A stretch of DNA of 54,114 nt from Welwitschia mirabilis (GCA_051453625.1 JBOZIK010000001.1:181825205-181879318); one strand, 5' to 3'. Shown: positions 21,538 to 34,082, counted from the stretch's first letter. Program-made: numbers and translations. Notes: generated by a model not told the origin, from the letters alone.

Positions 21538-23810
21538 AACACATGGCCTTTGATGTCAAACTTCTTCACCAACCTATACTATCATCTCATGTTTGTAGTA
21601 CACCTTCACATGCCATTTCCACAAGTATTCTAATGCTACTACCATGTGTCACCACCCCATGTCTCCATTGCCGCCATTATTTTTTATAAATTATGTCCAT
21701 CTTCTAGCCATGACTAAAGAACTATAATTATTATAGAGAAAAGCATAAACTTAAGTTTTGTTTCCAAAATAATAGAAGGCTTATTTTATGATTAAAACAA
21801 CTAAATTATTGTCTTCATTTATGATAAATTAGCCTAACACACTTGATATAAATGTCATTTTTATAGGTTAATAGACATTAATAGAAAACTTTGTTTATCA
21901 TTTATTTTTTCTATGTAACTTGATATTTATAATTAAAATTTGATGTCATTTATGATAAATTCATTTTCTTACATGAACGAGTATCTAGAATTTAAAAAGT
22001 TGTCTAAGATGTCTAATAGCTTATTTGAAATTTACCTTATGAAAATTTTAATGCTACGTAATAAAATGGATCATGATAATAGTAATATAAATAGAGATGA
22101 AGGATTTAATTAGAAGCTTAAGGAATAACAAGGAATTATTCATAAGCCCTATCCCTTCCTTCATATAAGGATTTAGTGATGAGAAAAAAAGACATGTCTA
22201 ACTTGAAGAACATAACTCTATAGAAATCTCATTTGAATAAATTAAGATTCTAAAAATTAAAAAATAAGTGGTTTTAATTTTTAATCATAGAAATTTATAT
22301 TATTAAATGTGCACTTGAAGATGCTATAGAATTATTATAAAAGTGACATTACAAACTTACTTTTAAAGAAATTAATACATATAAGTGACTACTTTTATCA
22401 ATCTAATTTACATATGACAATATTATTACTTAAAATCAATTAGTATGATGAAAAAAATTGGTATTTCAAGGAGTGATACTTTGAAGCTTTAAGTTGGACA
22501 ATAGAATATTTCCATAATTAGATGATATAATGGTTTGTTCTTGTTAATATTGACATAAATCTATGGCTATTTGAAGTATTTGAGAAAATCTACTTAATTG
22601 ATAAAGTTATGTTATGGGATTCTAATTGTGTGTAAAGTTATAATTGCAAGAGTTAAATAATATATATCTTTAATAATATTTTTAATGATTTTGGTATTGA
22701 CTTTAATATTTCTAGACCATGATAGATAATTAACTTTCTTGAAAGTCAAATTATTCTAAAGGATTGATGGACTTATATGGGAAAAAAGGAAATTTTTGCA
22801 TATGTTAATAAGCATAATGGAATCAAAGAATCAGATCACCTTAGTAATTAAAGATTGCTAATTATCTATAAAGCTTTACAAAAACATTTTCTTAATAAGT
22901 GTTAACTCACACGTAATGAACTAAGATAAAGATTCACTTTTCCAGTCACAATAAACAGACTTCATAAAGTAAAATTAAACATCTACAAAGTACTCTTATC
23001 AATCATAAGAACCATCATGATGTGGAAGATGAGGCATATTAAAGATTCTTAAATAGTAACTTAGATGATCAAGATAACTTTAATTTATTAAATAATCAGA
23101 AATATTTAAAAACATGAATGTTAAAGGTAGTAATAAATGAAAATCTAAAAACTATAGAAAGATTAGAAGGTCATCCCAATATTATAAATAGTGTAAGATA
23201 GTCAACCTATGTTAAGTTATTAAAACATTATAACCAATAAGAGAAACTTAAAACAAAAGTAAGAAAAAATGCTTTGATTAATTCAAAATACTAGTGAATT
23301 AGTTGGTTAAGTAAGGAAGGTATCTTAACCTTCCAAGTAGGGTAATGAATATTATGTCTTAAGTAGGGTAATGAATATTATATCTTAGAATGTAAGAGAT
23401 TATACAAATGTTTTATTTTAAAATACCATTAATTTTTGATGGTATAAAAATAAACCTAATATTTTTATCTATAGGAAATAAAAATTGATATAGAAACTAC
23501 TATAGAAATTATAAAGAAGATGTTTAAATATTGTCGAGCTTTCATTCAACTAGTGGATGGTAGATTAGAATATTTTTAACTATACCGTTAAGGGATATAC
23601 AAGAAAATATAGTTACTTCTTCTAAATAGTAGGTGTTATTTAGATTAATATGTTTAATAGATAATGGATGTTAATAAAGATTTGTACCTCAATTATTCTA
23701 AGTCATATTAAAATAAGTTATCTTTATAATGGATTTTTTACACTGATTCTCTTTTTATTGGTGACTTTAATAATATAATAATATTAGATTCAAATATTAA
23801 GGAGATTTTT
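21538..23810. other. AT-rich sequence without identifiable gene
   Basis: No domain could be named. The plus-strand frame around 22550-22650 is open for short stretches only. A 27-bp word (aagtagggtaatgaatattatatctta type) is repeated in tandem near 23334-23387. Near 23753-23830 a plus-strand frame reads LFIGDFNNIIILDSNIKEIF. This could be chance or a decayed gypsy or LINE protein end. Confidence 0.4.
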
Positions 23811-23825
23811 GATGGGGGGAAATGT
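23811..23825 (+). other. possible polypurine tract and LTR start
   Basis: GATGGGGGGAAA (23811-23822) is directly followed by TGTGACAAG. This has the form of a plus-strand gypsy polypurine tract followed by a 3' LTR. G-runs are rare in this window, which makes it stand out. The matching LTR was not found. Confidence 0.4.
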
Positions 23826-24005
23826 GACAAGTTTTTTAGATATTCATCTCTTTAAAAACCAATATAATTTGATAAATTAGAGGCTAGGAATAAAAAAAAG
23901 TATGTAGTTAAAGTAATAGAGATTTAGAAGCATTATCTTTCCTTAAATAAAAATGGATATTTAACTTTAAAAATATTACCAAGATAAGAACCACACTATT
24001 TATAA

Positions 24006-24480
24006 TGTTGTAACTTAAATTATTATTATTAATCACTTGTTTTTAAGTATTTAACCTAATTTAGACACCTAGTAAAAGATAGAAGTAAATTCTACATATA
24101 CTTTATTAGTATAATTATATAGATTTAGAAAATGTTGATATTATAGATATTTGCTATAGAATTACATATAGATTATTTAGGTTTGCAAATAATAGGAATG
24201 TTATACTTTTGCATTCAATATTCCTACTAGTTTTTTGGCCACATAAAGATATCTTATATATGGCTGATGAGGTGTAAACTTAATTATAATGCATACATGG
24301 CTATAGGTTTAATATAATTCTTAACCAAGATAATAGAAGGTTATAGCTCTTAATAATAACAATCTAACTCAAGATACAATCTCCATCCAAATGTATTAGT
24401 TTTACTTTAGATTTTAAACAATAATACATAAATCTAGGCTTAACTTTATAGGCTTAAACATCACTTTAGTGTAACACCCA
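24006..24480. repeat. dispersed LTR-like segment, copy 1
   Basis: Starts TGTTGTAACTTAAATT and can be followed in parallel with 44671-45150. Matching words are 'agttttttggccacataaagatatcttatat' near 24228 against 44905, 'caatctaactcaaga' against 'cattctaactccata', and 'taacttta.aggcttaaaca' against 'taacttcatagactcaca'. The spacing is nearly equal (222 against 234 bp from the start). Probably two solo LTRs or LTR fragments of one family; borders on the right are uncertain. Confidence 0.55.
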
Positions 24481-27015
24481 AAGGTAATAAAAACTACATG
24501 ACTTGGCTACATACTTATAATTGATCCCTAATTTCTTAAAGCATTTCAAGATGATGAAACATAATCCTCTAACATCAAGGGCTTAAGAAATTATGTTAAG
24601 TAAGTTCATACATGAATAGGATAAGAGAGTAATGACTAAATCTACTTCTAAAATGTTTTTATATAAAAATTTAATGTAACCCACCTTGATGATGAAATCC
24701 AAATATAAAGAGGTTAGGATTATCCTGACTTAGTTATCATTTGATGAATAAACCATAAAAATGAATTCATACAATCCTATCTAATATGGATATTTAGTTA
24801 GCTATCTATTTAAGAGAAATAGTTCTAAATTCACTCGGTTTATTTTATTACAAAAAATCATACCTAAAAGGGAAGTAAATTTGCATAATCTTCATTTAAC
24901 ATGTTATAACATAATTGTATTTGAAAAATATAGTAATGATAATAAAGCTAGTGGAAATAACTTTTTTTATTTTAAATTAATAATAGTACCTTATAAATAA
25001 ATCCAAATACTACTTTTAAAATTATTGTTTAAAAAAATATACTATGAATGAAATGATACCCTCTTTAAACCCCCCTTTCTCTAAGTTTAACTAGTAAGTT
25101 TTAACATGATAATATGATTAGAGTAAATGTAGAGACAAACAAAAATGGAAGAAATAATACTTACATAGAATTCATGTAAATAAAAATAAATAAAAGGAAC
25201 AAAAGTAAAGGGAACTAATTGAGTTACATATATTACTAGAGTGAAAATCCTTATAATTTTTTAACTATATGTGTTAAAATAAAATTAAGCTAGAAAGAGG
25301 TGGATCTTATATACAAGTATTAAAATATTACAAAATCAAAATAACATGAACGTACACATTCCTTGAGTAATTAATTATTCAAACATAAGTTATGTTAAAA
25401 GAATTTCACTTACTATTCAATGACAAAGGCCTTATAAGAAAGGCAACAATTCTGCTTTACCTAATAAAATTTAGTAAGATTGATATGAAATGGAATTATT
25501 TTAATTTTATCCATCTTAAATAAACTTCATATAATTAATGACATTAGTTATAGATTTTTTTGGCTTTTAAAAGAACATTGTAACTAAAAATTAATAATTA
25601 ATTCTTCATAAAAGAAAAAAATTAAATTATGACATCTTTTATTAAGATACACTTATCACATGATATTTTAAAATTAACTATTTTAATTTTATATCTAAAA
25701 GAATATTCTCTAAGATTATCCTTTAAGTGTAAAAATTGCCTAAACATTTAGTGTTGCTATAATACCATACTAAATCAATAAGGTTATAACTTTTAAAATT
25801 TTTTAAAGTTTGAGTGATTGAGTGGTATTTGAAATTATATGTAATATGAACATATATTTATTACTAAATCCTAAGTATTAATTCTATAAAATAAAATCAA
25901 TCACTTATTATTTTCTATTTTTATGTTTGAATTTTTTAAAAAAATTTATTAAGTATTAAAAATTACTATTTTTAAAATTTTTTAATCTCAATAAAATCCT
26001 AACATTATTGAAAAACTTTTGGTAAGATTTGTTTTATATTTAATAAGTAATAATATTCTTAAATTATGTTACCATTTTCAAAAAAAAGAACTTTAATAAT
26101 AATAAGAACATAAAAATTCATAACTAATTTAAGTAACTATAGCTGAAAAATTAATACAAATATGCTATATAATTATTTTATGTAATATAAAATTGAATTC
26201 TAAATGATGTAAGGCTATATTAATTAAGAAAAATCACTATACAAGATTACTTTAAAACAAACAAATTTAATAGTGATAGCATTATCATAAAGGATTACGA
26301 TAGTATAAATGAAATTAACAATTAAATGAATAATTTTAATAAGAGAATTATAATAAAAATTTTTAAAAAATAGAACTATAAAAATAATTCAATATTTCAT
26401 AATGCATAATAAACATGACTAATTAAATATTAAAGAGAACCCATTAATCACTTTGACAAATTTTTCCATTAATAACTTCATCAATCAAGAATGTAAAGAG
26501 AACCCTCAAATCTATCTTTCAACTTGGTTTGAGACCAATAAAATATATATCTTAAATAAATAAACATTATATTAAACATACAAAATGGCCTAATATATTA
26601 CTCTATTATATCACCAATTCTTTTAAGGCAAAAAAAGGAAACATAGGAAGAAAATAAGTAGAGAAAACCTACTTGAAAAAGTAATGATTTAAGACTATTA
26701 GTAATGGATACTAATAAATATTTGATGAATTCCTAAGCTTCAAGATATTTATCTTGAAGTCCTAATTTATAAAGTTAAAGCTTCAAGTCATAAGCTATAC
26801 CTTCAAAAATAAGAAGATAGAAGAGAAGATAAGGAAAGATAATAAGATAAAAGGATGAGAAGGAAAATTGATAGTACATACTTACATTAAAATGGAAAAT
26901 GAGTTCACAAGAGAGGGAAGGATCTATTTATAAGTAAATGATAGATCAACGTTTATGATCCAATTGGTCCAAAAACATACAAATCATTTTACCCATAAGG
27001 TAATATGATCACATG
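24481..27015. other. AT-rich sequence, probably LTR-derived, no gene
   Basis: No coding motif was seen. A minus-strand TATA-like box (CTTATAAATAGATCC) at about 26921-26935 is preceded on that strand by sequence of the same style as the chromovirus LTR promoters, so part of 26.4-27.0 kb is probably another decayed LTR. Confidence 0.4.
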
Positions 27016-27030
27016 AAATTGGATAAGATT
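27016..27030. repeat. SINE target-site duplication, left copy
   Basis: aaattggataagatt; the right copy at 27294-27308 is aaattgaataagatt (one mismatch in 15). Confidence 0.85.
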
Positions 27031-27293
27031 TTTTTTTTTTAAATAAAGAGATAGCGGGTAGGTAATTTTGCACCACACAAATGCCCAGTGGTACTGGGGC
27101 TTACAAAATCTATTCCATTTGTATTACCCACCAATAGTAGATAGGTAATTTTGTGCCACACAAATGCCCAGTGGCACTTGGGATTATGGAATCTATTCCA
27201 TTTATATTCCTTGCTACTACCAGGGTTTGAACTTTAGACCTTTGGGTTCATGTGTCAGTAACCTTACCACTATGATAAGAAGTCATTAATATT
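27031..27293 (-). mobile_element. tRNA-derived SINE (minus strand) with internal duplication
   Basis: On the minus strand the element starts near 27290. A tRNA-like head follows, with a box A-like stretch (tcatagtggtaagg, about 27276-27263) and a box B-like stretch (gttcaaacc, about 27231-27223), which together form an internal RNA polymerase III promoter. It ends in an A-rich tail (the T-run at 27031-27040 on the plus strand). It is bounded by 15-bp target duplications with one mismatch, as left by target-primed reverse transcription. The body contains a tandem duplication of about 80 bp (27057-27136 and 27137-27212), each copy with ccacacaaatgcccagtgg. It has no coding capacity and would depend on a LINE reverse transcriptase. 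Confidence 0.82.
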
Positions 27294-27308
27294 AAATTGA
27301 ATAAGATT
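27294..27308. repeat. SINE target-site duplication, right copy
   Basis: aaattgaataagatt, pairing with 27016-27030. Confidence 0.85.
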
Positions 27309-30300
27309 GATCACATTGAATTAGATATATTAATCATTAACAAGTTGTATGAGCTTAAGTGATAAGTGATATTGATATGTAAATGATAATAAAACATCAT
27401 ATTTATAACTCATAGACATAATTAGGTTATTACTCCTCTTACTTTAATTAGTAAGCCTAATTACATATAGTATTTATTGATGTTATTTTCTTCTTAATCC
27501 TTCGTAGGCTTATAAACATATGAAATCAATTTAAAACATGTATTGAACAATGTATAACATGCATTAAAAGAATAAATCTTTTCTTATGCATAAATCCCAA
27601 AACCTCCATGTATTATAACTCTTTTACTTTGGTTAATTAGGTTAATTATATACATAGAGTATTTAATCATCTTTCACTAATTAGTAAAGTTAATGACATA
27701 TATTATTTCTTGATTCTAGTTTCTTCTTAATCATTCATATGTGAATAACCAAATAAAATAAATATAAAAAACACATTAAATAATATGTAATAAATTCAAA
27801 GAATAAATATTTAACCAATGCACAAATTTCAAAAGTACCATGTTTTACAATGAGAATTTTTTTCAATTTTATGAATAAGAAAATATGTCTTCTCTAAACT
27901 ATGTGCTTTTACAAATGTTAAATAAGGATAAGATTTATAGTAGAATAAAATATACTCATTCATCCTTCTTGGGTTATGGATAAGAGTGCATATACTTATT
28001 TACATGCTCATTAATTTCAAGACTAATACAAAATATAAGAATAAAACATTATAATAAAATGTAGGACACTTAAATTTTTTTTTCTTAAATGTAGCAGTTT
28101 TATTGACTACATTTATCATTTACTTTTACTATGTAATGTTTCTTTTTTAACTTAGATGAGACAAATGAATAATTAAGTAACACAAAAATGTCATATGCAA
28201 TTTATGTAAATATTTTATTATTATTTTATATTGTCTTCTATNNNNNNNNNNNNNNNNNNNNNNNNNNNNNNNNNNNNNNNNNNNNNNNNNNNNNNNNNNN
28301 NNNNNNNNNNNNNNNNNNNNNNNNNNNNNNNNNNNNNNNNNNNNNNNNNNNNNNNNNNNNNNNNNNNNNNNNNNNNNNNNNNNNNNNNNNNNNNNNNNNN
28401 NNNNNNNNNNNNNNNNNNNNNNNNNNNNNNNNNNNNNNNNNNNNNNNNNNNNNNNNNNNNNNNNNNNNNNNNNNNNNNNNNNNNNNNNNNNNNNNNNNNN
28501 NNNNNNNNNNNNNNNNNNNNNNNNNNNNNNNNNNNNNNNNNNNNNNNNNNNNNNNNNNNNNNNNNNNNNNNNNNNNNNATTGGATGCATTTAGATAAACA
28601 AAGTTATCTGATTTTAACGTTTGCATGGATTTTACTTATTAATTTATGTTCTTATATAAAATAAAAATTATTATAAAATAATTACCATTATTATTATATT
28701 TAAAAATCAAAATTATGATAATTAACTAAAAATTAAGGCTAAGTAATTAAAATATCATAAAGGTATATTTTATTTAAAATTAAATATAATATATATCTAT
28801 AGCATAAAAAATACAAGGCATAAAGTCTTTAAGGGTTTTATGTTAAAAATTTAAACTTAAAAAGTAAATATAACTAAGAGATTAATATATCTAATATTTA
28901 AGTAATTAAAAATTTTACAAAATATGAGATATAACACCACTAGCCATTAATTTTATAAAATAAACTTACAAAGATCCTAATTAGAATATTTAGATGGGAG
29001 AACTATTAGTACTTAGAAGATCATGTAGAGACATAATTAAGAAAACATGATAACAATAGCTATGAAAAACCAAGAAATGTCAAGAACTTCTAAAACCTTA
29101 TAAGATAAGGTCAAATCTTATTTAATGGAGAAAAGGAAATTCTTATAATTCAAATGCAAGAAAAGAGATGTGTTCACGAAAAATCAAAGAAATTTAAAAA
29201 GAAATAAAGGATAAATTGTAAAAAGAGAATATGTAACAATAAGAATGATGAAGACTATATAAGTATGACGAATTAGAAACCAAATGAGACAATACTCAAT
29301 ACAAAGAGAAAAAATAAATTTGATCTCTTAAGAAGATAACAAGACATGTTTATTTCATCAATACATGAGTTATAAAGGAGTCACTTTAGTTGATAACTAG
29401 CACATAATATAAGATAAAAACTTATTAGAAATAATATTAAAAAATCATTAACAAATTTTTTTAAATTATTAAATAAAATAAAAAAGCAAGAAAATTCACT
29501 ATGGAATTGATTGATAAGAAGCTCTAGGAGCATCAAATTTTAGTTCTAGATAAAAATTCCATAATAATAGAGACTAATAACATGGTTTTTGATTTATCCA
29601 ATAATAAGAGTCTTAGAAATGATGGTTGTTAAAAATATTTATTTAGACAAGATTAACACATAGTTGAATAAGATATAGTAAATATGATCTTATATTTCTA
29701 GCAATACCATTATAAAAGAACTTAATTTTACTAGGCTAACTTTAATATCTAAGAAAACTAATGCCTATTCCATTTAAGAATTAAAAACCAATTAGTTTTT
29801 TATTTTAATTTGATAAAATAATTTTAAATTTTTCTAGCTAATAGACTAATTCAAGTCATTCCTAATATAATTAACAAAAAGTAAGAAAATTTTCTTAGAG
29901 GAAGGTATATTACCAATTAATTTTTTTTGATGTAAGACTTACACATTTCAAAAAACATCAAAAACACTTCAATTATCTTTTAATATTGGAATAAAAAAAA
30001 TATTTTTGTAAGTTGTCTTGACAATACATAATTTTAATAATTAATACTTTAAAGATTTCTTTAAATTGAACATAAATGAAATATAAGACTTATATTAAAT
30101 CTTTCATCTTTTTTCTAAATTTAGCCTCACCCAAAGTTAGTTATCTACTATAAATTATCATATCCAAAATAAGCATGTAGTTAAAATAATAAATATCAAA
30201 GCATGTTTATTTTATTGTCTTGCCCAAAATAGTAAATGTAAAAAAATGTTTATTTTAGCATTTTATCAAAAATATTAAATGTCAAAAACATTTTTAGTTA

Positions 30301-30330
30301 ATGGATTTTTTTATTTAACTTCAATAAAAA
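27309..30330. other. AT-rich sequence without gene; contains an assembly gap
   Basis: N-gap of 337 bases at 28242-28578. Frames drawn across the N-run have no meaning. Nothing recognisable was seen on either side. The right part (about 29.9-30.3 kb) may already belong to the 5' LTR of the Tork-type copia that follows. Confidence 0.45.
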
Positions 30331-30615
30331 GCCTATTGACATCATAGTTCAGTTCTTTAAGGGAGAAAAAGTAGCTACTTTAAGCTAGGGCACTATTATT
30401 ATATTATAGAGTTATGTTATAATATCTTATATTTTGATCTATATTCTACATAAATAAAGTAAAATCCCCTTTCCTATGGAGTTAGATGAATTAAAAACCT
30501 ATTCCTCTGGATGTATATGATATATCAAGATATGTTAGATTACAATATGTCTTTTTAATTTATTGTTCCCTATTACAGGTTATTTTTGCCATAATACTTC
30601 TTACATTTTACATTC
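30331..30615 (+). mobile_element. end of copia 5' LTR (Tork-type), tentative
   Basis: The sequence has the look of a copia R/U5 region: 'ataaataaagtaaaatcccctttcc', then 'tttattgttccctattacaggttatttttgccataatacttcttaca', directly upstream of a copia gag. The left border and the PBS are not identifiable, so the extent is approximate. Confidence 0.45.
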
Positions 30616-30731
30616 AATTTTTTTTTTAATTTTTAAAAATAATTAATTTGGAGTACCTTTTGCATTTAGCTTTGCCTATGGTTTTTTGACAATCAGTATT
30701 AAAATGGATAGTTATGTAAATTACTAATAGA

Positions 30732-31560
30732 ATGGCCTCTAAGGTGTTGAATAAAAGTTTAAGGTGGAAAAGTTTAATGGTAAAAACATCTTTGGGTAAT
30801 GGTGGATCAAGGTTAAAGATGTAAATATTCAATAGAATTGCATATGAAATTGCAAAAAGGAATCCTATTAGCATGTTTTGTAGTGACTAAAATGATCTAA
30901 ACTCAAGGTTCAAAGTACCATTAGAGTAAGTTTTACAATTTAGCTTCTATTTAATGTGGCAAAAAAAAAAAAATACTTTATGACTCTATGAATAAATTTA
31001 AAAGTTTGTACATGACTAAGTTCCTAACTAGTAAGTTATCCTTGAACTCAAAGATTTATGAATTTAAGAAGAAGAAAGACTCATCCATAGTGGATCATTT
31101 AAATTATCTAAATAAGCTAATCTGTTATATATTAAGGTGTAAATTAAAGAGGAGTATCTAGCTCTTATCCTTTTCAAATATCTTCTAATGTCCTCCAAAC
31201 CTCTTACAATAATGTTTTTCAATGGGAAAGATATCATAAAAGTATAAATAATTAATTTGGTATCCTTATCATAAGAGTGAATGAAATCTACTAATGTGGA
31301 ACTAGTTGCTAAAGTCTTGAAGGGTTGTTAGCTAAAGGATACATCATTGGAAAAGGGCATGATAAGTGAATATCTAAATTAGAGTTCAAATATAAAATAA
31401 TAAATATAGATAATAAGGAATGCCAATATTATTACAAAAATGGGCATTTCATAAAGGAATGTAAAGAGCTAAAGGAAAAAGAAGAGAAGAAATAGAAGAA
31501 TGAAGAGACATCTACCTCACATTAAAATGATATTGATTTTGTTAATATCGAAAAGTTTGA
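30732..31560 (+). pseudogene. copia gag remnant with zinc knuckle (Tork-type)
   Basis: This is the capsid/nucleocapsid part of a copia polyprotein. An ATG at 30732 opens MASKVLNK, followed after a frameshift by EKFNGKNF-like and W.IKVKD-like words (copia 'KF.G.NF..W...M...L'). The zinc knuckle is at 31421-31462: C-Q-Y-Y-Y-K-N-G-H-F-I-K-E-C. This has the copia spacing C-x2-C-x4-H-x4-C, but the second Cys is Tyr, a TGT-to-TAT type change. It is preceded by basic residues and followed by a Lys/Glu-rich tail with a stop at 31492. Upstream, in three frames, the usual 'SLPESYE..V..L' region can be followed as 'SSKPLTIMFFNGKD'-like words. Confidence 0.78.
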
Positions 31561-31892
31561 CGATGTTCTTACAATTACAAAATAATCTAGATGAGGTAAA
31601 TAAATTTCTAATTTAAGAGACTTATGGAATATTACTTCCAATGGATATTATACCAAGAATCTCATGGGGATATCTTTTGATGGAAACTTATAATAAATCT
31701 AGAATATTTAGTGATAATATAGGTAAAATCAAGACTTATGACATAGTTATAATAAATCTCATGGATGTGAAACATACACTAAAGATGAGACGAAAGATCA
31801 TCTTTTATAAAGTCTTTAACAAACTCAATTGCAAGTTTATTAAAGAGAATGATATGCTAAAAGTATTTAGAGGTTTCCTTATCATGATGTGG
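31561..31892 (+). pseudogene. copia protease region, split by chromovirus insertion
   Basis: The open frame from 31641 reads SWGYLLM, IGKIKTYDIVIINLMDVKHT, FNKLNCKFIKENDMLKVFRG and FLIMMW up to 31892. This matches the copia segment after the protease active site ('G.V.MG....C...GIG...I.M.DG..R.L.DVRHVP...RNLISLG.LD..GC......G.LKV.KG.L..MK'). The Asp-Ser-Gly box itself is decayed. The frame appears to run on to 31973, but everything after 31892 is inserted LTR sequence. The copia reading resumes in frame at 40743 with SKKKGNLYKL. Confidence 0.88.
31888..31892. repeat. target-site duplication of chromovirus, left copy
   Basis: TGTGG, identical to 40738-40742. Five bases is the usual length for gypsy elements. 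Confidence 0.9.
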
Positions 31893-32075
31893 TGTAATAC
31901 CCCAATTCACATAGTTGAAAATCTTCATAGACTTAATGCTCTGATACCAAAATGTGATACCCTAAAATTCTAATGTTGAAAACTTTAAAACTCACTCTAT
32001 CGCTATGATACTAAATGAAATACTTGGAATTTTAATAGTTAAAAATCTTCAAATTTTATGCTTTGATACAAAAAA
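31893..32075 (-). repeat. three LTR-end/PBS modules (60, 63, 60 bp) in 3' LTR
   Basis: Modules are 31893-31952, 31953-32015 and 32016-32075. Each begins TG(T/A)..TAC(C/T) like the LTR edge and ends with a version of gctctgatacca plus A-run: gctctgataccaaaa, gctatgatactaaa, gctttgatacaaaaaa. The same three modules with identical lengths are in the partner LTR at 39213-39395. Confidence 0.88.
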
Positions 32076-32518
32076 TGTAACACCCATATTTTTAACTTTA
32101 AATTTATAGATGTTACTTATTTATCAAAGGATTAAGTCCTCATAAGACAATTTGATAGTATTAAAATAATTATTAATACTCTTTATAAATAAAATTTTAA
32201 TAATATTTTGCTATTTATTAACATCCATCATCAAGCCTGTTTATGATAATATTTAAATAATTTTAGGATGAGGAGGGTCTTTTATTGATATTTTATTTTT
32301 AATAAATGGACATTAATATCACATGGAAGGCATAATACTAATATGCTATACTCATAATTAGACTTATAATCTTTAAGAAACGTCTACAAGTGGTGCTATA
32401 AATAAATTATCAACTTTAGACCTTAACAAAATTAATTTAAGTAAAGATAATTACAATTACATACATCTTTTGAGATAACTACATAACTAAAGATTCAAGA
32501 TTTTGAATAAAGTTCCTT

Positions 32519-33155
32519 NNNNNNNNNNNNNNNNNNNNNNNNNNNNNNNNNNNNNNNNNNNNNNNNNNNNNNNNNNNNNNNNNNNNNNNNNNNNNNNNNN
32601 NNNNNNNNNNNNNNNNNNNNNNNNNNNNNNNNNNNNNNNNNNNNNNNNNNNNNNNNNNNNNNNNNNNNNNNNNNNNNNNNNNNNNNNNNNNNNNNNNNNN
32701 NNNNNNNNNNNNNNNNNNNNNNNNNNNNNNNNNNNNNNNNNNNNNNNNNNNNNNNNNNNNNNNNNNNNNNNNNNNNNNNNNNNNNNNNNNNNNNNNNNNN
32801 NNNNNNNNNNNNNNNNNNNNNNNNNNNNNNNNNNNNNNNNNNNNNNNNNNNNNNNNNNNNNNNNNNNNNNNNNNNNNNNNNNNNNNNNNNNNNNNNNNNN
32901 NNNNNNNNNNNNNNNNNNNNNNNNNNNNNNNNNNNNNNNNNNNNNNNNNNNNNNNNNNNNNNNNNNNNNNNNNNNNNNNNNNNNNNNNNNNNNNNNNNNN
33001 NNNNNNNNNNNNNNNNNNNNNNNNNNNNNNNNNNNNNNNNNNNNNNNNNNNNNNNNNNNNNNNNNNNNNNNNNNNNNNNNNNNNNNNNNNNNNNNNNNNN
33101 NNNNNNNNNNNNNNNNNNNNNNNNNNNNNNNNNNNNNNNNNNNNNNNNNNNNNNN
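32519..33155. other. assembly gap with duplicated flanks
   Basis: 637 N. The 38 bases before the gap (32481-32518) are identical to the 38 bases after it (33156-33193), beginning acataactaaagattc. The partner LTR has this sequence once and no insert. Confidence 0.9.
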
Positions 33156-34082
33156 ACATAACTAAAGATTCAAGATTTTGAATAAAGTTCCTTAAGAAAC
33201 ACATGAAGAATACGTACTCAAATTTTCATGTTCATTGCAAAAATCTTCAAGGGAAACATCAATTATTTAATATAGTGTGAATCCTTAAAGTAGACTTCAT
33301 AAATACCAAATCATATGTATAATAGAATGGAACTTATCTCTGATCAAAACCAAGGAACATTAAGCAGAAAAACATATTACATTCTCATGAAACTCAGGCA
33401 TATGACATCAAGTATTGTGATAATAAAAATTTTAGTTATTCAGTAAGATTTTTCATAAACACTGGATCAATGATCCTCCACGTCCATATACCTACTTCAG
33501 CATTTTTACTCCAGAATTTCCACCTATTACACAAAAGAATGGGATGAGAATTGTGAAAATCTCGCAACTCCTAGTATGATCCATGGCAAGGTTGTTTCAG
33601 AGAAAAAACTAGACTTGAGAGAGGAAGGACTTTGTTTAAAGTAACAGAACATGAGTAAGATGATAAAACTCAAGAATACAAAAGGACACAATATAAGGTA
33701 ATGGTTTAGGAGGGTTACATAACATCTTATAAAGGATTACCTGATCACCAGGTGCTTTTAATAATATAAAAAATAATGCTTCATGTTTAATAATAATAAT
33801 GAGAAAAAATAAATAACAAGCCTCCAGAATTTACATTTAAATGCATAAATTTTAAGAAAATGCATAAGTAAATAAACAAATCATTACCACCAAAAGAACA
33901 TTTGAATATTATATGTAATATTTTAATCAAAAGGTACCCATACTACAATTTAATATGACAACATCTTAAGGACATAATATTTATATCAATTGGTGGATTC
34001 CAAATTATTCATACTTTTCTAAATATTTCATTAAACGTAACCTTAGCAAATTTATAAAAAAAGTAAAAATATGTATGTGACA

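Larger units (their letters stand above)
31893..34082 (-). mobile_element. chromovirus 3' LTR
   Basis: Pairs with 39213-40737. It starts with three extra LTR-end/PBS modules (31893-32075); the body starts TGTAACACCC at 32076. It contains a 637-N gap (32519-33155) bordered by identical 38-bp sequences. Without the gap and one 38-bp copy it would measure 1515 bp, against 1525 bp for its partner. Confidence 0.9.

Noticed and set aside
27223-27290. tRNA gene
   Set aside because: Has box A- and B-like words but no cloverleaf, and is followed by a SINE body and A-tail between target duplications.
28147-28664. Four overlapping long frames of 120-159 codons
   Set aside because: They exist only because the 337-N gap contains no stops.
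30331-30615. Promoter and first exon of a host gene
   Set aside because: Splice-like words (ttacaggtt) occur, but the downstream reading is copia gag.
30626-30874. 82-codon minus-strand frame
   Set aside because: Antisense shadow of the copia gag start.
31641-31973. 110-codon frame as an intact small gene
   Set aside because: The first 84 codons are copia protease region; the rest is the inserted chromovirus LTR read by chance.
32479-33204. Frames of 220-241 codons on both strands
   Set aside because: They run through the 637-N gap. The repeated words at both ends come from the duplicated 38-bp flanks.
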